The translations under genes and the position numbers were made by a program. 64,000 bases of DNA from Poecilobothrus nobilitatus. Taxonomy: Eukaryota; Arthropoda; Insecta; Diptera; Dolichopodidae. The notes below the pieces were generated by a model. It had not been told where the DNA came from, ran no database searches, and saw nothing but the letters and a program-made list of their open reading frames with translations. The number at the start of each line of letters is the position of its first letter. Position 1 is the stretch's first letter. The DNA lies in contig OX352773.1 of the NCBI GenBank assembly GCA_947095535.1, positions 90,678,670 to 90,742,669 on the forward strand. The letters are read 5' to 3'. Shown piece by piece: positions 60,290 to 64,000 of the stretch.

Positions 60290-61120
60290 TATCAAATTAA
60301 AAAATGTTTATAAAAAAAAAAACTTGTATTTAAAAATTTTGTTTAAATTTCTCTTTTTTAGCCTTCTTACAGCTAAATAAGAACTTTTATAAAATAAATT
60401 TTTATTTTGAATTTTTAAATAATATAATTTTCAATTAAATAATTAATTAATTTCTCTTTTATTTTCAGATTAACATGCAAATATGTATATGTAAATGTGT
60501 AATTATATAAGGTATATATATTTCTATTAAAAAATTATTATTTATAAAACAAAGAAAAAAAAATACTACTAGACTATAATACATTTTGTACTATTGATTA
60601 AATAATAATATCATTTTAAAAACATTTCAAAAAATAATTAATATATAAATTTAAATTTAAATATAAAATAAATTAAATAAAAATAAAAATATTTTAGAAT
60701 TATAGAAAAAACAAAATGATATTTAGTTAATAAAAATTTAAAATGCCCATTCTAACTCTCTTTTTTTGAGCCCAAAAGACAGTTGGATTGGCTTAGATTT
60801 AAAAAAAAAAATATTTAAAAAAAATAAATAGAAATTGCTTTTAAAATTTAGGAAATTTATACCTATAATACTTTAAAAAATTAAATAATCTTGTTTAGAA
60901 AATACAAAAAAAAAATACAAAAAAGAAAAATTAAATTTATTAAATGTTTTTTAGATAGTTTTGTAATTAGATTTATTAAATAAAAATAGATAAATTCAAT
61001 TTAAATATAAGTTTATAAAAGAATAATATTAATATTAAATAAATATATTAATTAAAAATGTTTTTTTTTGTTAATTTTTTAAGACAATTTAAAATAATAA
61101 TAATTCACTAATTTAAAATT

Positions 61121-61151
<31 letters not shown>

Positions 61152-62545
61152 TACAGGTTTTAAATAAATTTATACGTGTATACAATTAAAAAACATAAAT
61201 ATATATATATATAAATCATATATTAACTAATATATATATATTTATTAATTTTTTTTGTAAACTATTTTTCAGTTCTTATTCATAGGATATCTACCAAAAA
61301 AAAATCCTTTTACCATTACAATCCATTACAATCAATCGATTTTAGTTAGAGCAGATAGTGTTTCTACATGAATCTTTGTATTTAAAAAAATCTTATATTC
61401 TATATTTTATCCATTCCCATTCTAAACCCATCAGCTTATGAATTCAATCACAAGTGTTTAAAATAATGCTTAGTAAATTTTTATGGAGGTGTAGTCTTAT
61501 TTAGATGTTCATTTCCTTCTGCTACAATTTCCTATTTTTACGTGGCAGTAATTGTCAAAAATCGTTTAATATTCGACAAAAACTGCCTAATTAATTTAAA
61601 ACAAAATACTGTATTTACGGTATATTTGAGGAAAAAAAAATGTAATTTCAGTGGTTATTTGTGTACAAACTATTTTTCACTAATGAACGCGCCCAATAAC
61701 AAAAACCAAAAATTAAATTTCATTTTCCATGTTTTTATTTCCAATTTTGTTTTTTTTTCAAAATAAATACATATTTCATTTTCTCTAATATGAAAATAAA
61801 TTTCATGAATAATTTATGAATCAAGGCTCGTGAATTTTATCACTCGCAAAAAAAAAGAGCAAAAAAATAAAAATAAAAGTAGATAAATTAACATATGATC
61901 AGAAAAATTTTATATTGACAGGAAACGGAAACCAATCACAATTGAAAATTTTTTGGTAAAAAAAAAAAATTTATTTGTATATTATTTGATACAGAAAATA
62001 TTATAAAATAGTTTTGTAATTTGACAAAATAAATGAAAAAAAAAAAAGAAAAACTATATATGAAAATTTTCAGTAATCGGGGGAAACTTTGTAGGTACAT
62101 AACGGTAAATAATAAAAAAAAATCATAACTTTTTTTCTGTTAGATCTTTTGATTATTGTTAAAATTGTACATTATTTATTTTATTTAATGTTAAAATTTT
62201 TTCTATTATTAGTTTAAATCAGATTCTACATGAATTCAGATTTTTGTTGATGTTGAATTGAATCTACGAGTATAATAACAAAAAATGTGAAATTGGTATT
62301 AATATTTTATTAGAGTAAGTTGGTATAATGTGATAAAACGGTTTTTATATACATATATGGTTTCGTACAATTTGAAAATACTTTATTTATTCAAATTACA
62401 AAACAAATTTTTTCGATTTAAAAAACTATTTTTTTTTTTTTTTTAATATTTTAATTTATTAAAATTTTAAATTAAAAATTGAATAGAATATGATGTGGAT
62501 TATTACATAAAATATTAATTTTTTAATTAAAAACACTCATTGAAT
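60290..62545. other. AT-rich stretch with no supported gene
   Basis: Mostly A/T homopolymer and TA-repeat tracts (e.g. atatatatatata near 61200-61230 and the A tract at 61128-61145). The ORF at 61542-61766 has no recognisable domain. Confidence 0.5.
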
Positions 62546-62552
62546 GACACAC

Positions 62553-62959
62553 TCTTAATTATTCTCAGTCTAGAGGACAAAGTACATAAGTCATTTTTTG
62601 GCATTTTGAAAAAGACGGTTTTGTTTAGTTTTTAAATTAAATAATTTTTCGGAAACAAATTGTTGTACCCAATTAATTTACTATTTATTTACTATTGTTT
62701 AAAACATATGAACACAAAATATCAAATTTTGCCCTATAATATATAGGAAATAATTAACTTAAGTGTTTCTTCCCTAAAAAAGTGAACAAATATTTAAGTT
62801 GATTATTTTTTTGTCATCTTTTAAGCCAAAACTTGATTATTATGACTTATATATGGGTTTGTCTCAGAATATGAGTTTTGGTAATATCATACGATTGAGC
62901 CAATATTTTTTTTTTTTACTTATGTTATGTACTTTTGTCCACTAGACTAAGAATTAAGT
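62553..62959. mobile_element. MITE-like element with terminal inverted repeats
   Basis: 'cttaattattctcagtctag' plus 'aggacaaagtacataa' (62553-62588) is mirrored by 'ttatgttatgtacttttgtc' plus 'cactagactaagaattaag' (62920-62959), about 36-bp arms with some mismatches around about 330 bp of AT-rich interior. No coding potential. Confidence 0.7.
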
Positions 62960-62964
62960 CTTTC

Positions 62965-64000
62965 ACATTTTAAAATAAATGATTTGATGATTCCCAATTA
63001 GTTTGAAATCTCACATATCCTTTGTGTTTAGTACATTACACAACAGTACAACAATATCAAATCAAGAAAAATCCAATTATTTTTCACCCTTAATCTCTTG
63101 TATCTCTTGTAACAAACTTTGAAGACACATTCACATATGTGATGGGTATGGACCATATTCTAGAGAAGTAAGTCTCGAAATTTTATTCAAATTATAGCCG
63201 TGGAAATTAAAAAATATATAAATAAATATTTCAAGCCAATTTTACCCATAGCTTCAGTAATGTCAATCAGTTTGCTTTGTTTATGTTAAAAAAAAAATCA
63301 ATTTGAATATAAAAAGAAAATCTATAGCTACGAACCCTTAAGTATCAACAAAAGAATTAAATAGATGTTTTAGTTCTTTATAAATAACTTTAGAAAACGT
63401 GAATTTTAAAAAGACTTTATATATTTTCTAAAATGTAAGTGACAAATATCACAATATTTTTAATATTCCTTTCTTAAAAATTCTGTATACTGATTTCTTA
63501 TCCCTTTGAAACCCACAAACCAAAAAAAGAATCATAAATAATTAATTATTATGTTTAAATGGATTTTTTTTTTTTAACATTTGTAAATTTTGTAAATAAA
63601 GTTAAATAAAAAATCAAATAAATAAAAAGAGATATTTAATAGTGTAAAAAATAATTTAATTCAAATAACAGGGTGATTTCAAAATTTTCTATAAGAAAAC
63701 AAATATTTATAATTATTTACTAAAACTGAATTTAATTTATAAAAAAAAAAGCCTAAAACTAAATTGAACTTTATATAAAATATAATATTGTAAATATAAA
63801 TTATAAATGAAATTAAAAATTTATAACTAAAGAACCACGAAAACTAAAAAATAAATAACTGTAGGAACAAAATTTAACAAAAAATAATTATAAGATATGC
63901 AATAAATAAAAAAAATTGTTAGAATTAAAATATATATATATATATAAATATTTTTGTTAGTTAAATATTTAAATTTATATAATTATAAAATTATTAATTA
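62965..64000. other. AT-rich stretch with no supported gene
   Basis: A TA-repeat at 63930-63948 and many A runs. 'aacagggtgatttcaaaat' at 63668 is a possible transposon edge without a partner. Nothing else seen. Confidence 0.5.

Noticed and set aside
1..64000. CRISPR array, operon or prokaryotic mobile island
   Set aside because: No repeat-spacer regularity with unique spacers, no ribosome binding sites or dense coding. Splice sites, SINEs and non-LTR remnants show eukaryotic DNA.

Overview
The window is a very AT-rich (roughly three quarters or more A+T by eye), repeat-laden piece of an insect genome, most likely a fly (Diptera). The evidence is a spliced neuropeptide-receptor gene with insect allatostatin-A receptor features, and many interspersed elements carrying (GGAC)n/(GTCC)n tracts and a terminal TATACCCG/CGGGTATA hairpin, like the dipteran mini-me/DINE-1 type. 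No bacterial-style operon, CRISPR array or rRNA is present. Almost all open reading frames of 60 codons or more are chance ORFs in AT-rich or repetitive DNA.

One gene is supported: the last two coding exons of a class A GPCR on the + strand, most likely allatostatin-A receptor 1 (AstA-R1). Exon 17132-17287 encodes extracellular loop 3, TM7 with an NPxxY motif, and helix 8. After a 12,684-bp phase-0 intron, exon 29972-30076 encodes the cytoplasmic tail and stop. No earlier exon (TM1-TM6) was recognised upstream, so the preceding intron spans at least 17.1 kb of the window.

Layout. 1-690: a 145-bp tandem satellite with a dimeric (290-bp) higher-order pattern, decaying toward about 840. 1.38-2.0 kb: a Helitron-like element ending in a CTAG terminus. 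3.6-9.9 kb: three tRNA-derived SINEs, a 19-bp perfect inverted repeat and a dead non-LTR reverse transcriptase. 10.5-15.9 kb: family B and family A interspersed elements. 16.7-17.3 kb: a second SINE type, then the receptor TM7 exon. 17.3-30.0 kb: an intron full of elements, including an inverted pair of 15-bp minisatellite arrays and a 32-bp minisatellite. 30.08-64 kb: downstream DNA with no recognised gene, holding further family A, B and C elements, foldback-like and MITE-like inverted repeats, a truncated reverse transcriptase abutting a BEL/Pao integrase relic, a fourth SINE and a 118-bp tandem duplication.

The non-coding elements fall into three related families, named here for convenience. 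A is about 1.6 kb, with 3 near-full copies and one 5' fragment. B contains the phrases 'gtgccggagttatgaa' and 'gggctgtaagtccgga'. C has 'acccgtatga' ends and an internally repeated 'gatcaagttttatggcaac' module. They share the GTCC/GGAC tract, GAGCTGTAGCTC-type palindromes and 'ttacaggtgt' modules. I did not find a clearly new gene system; the more unusual items are the dimeric satellite, these families, and the inverted minisatellite arrays.
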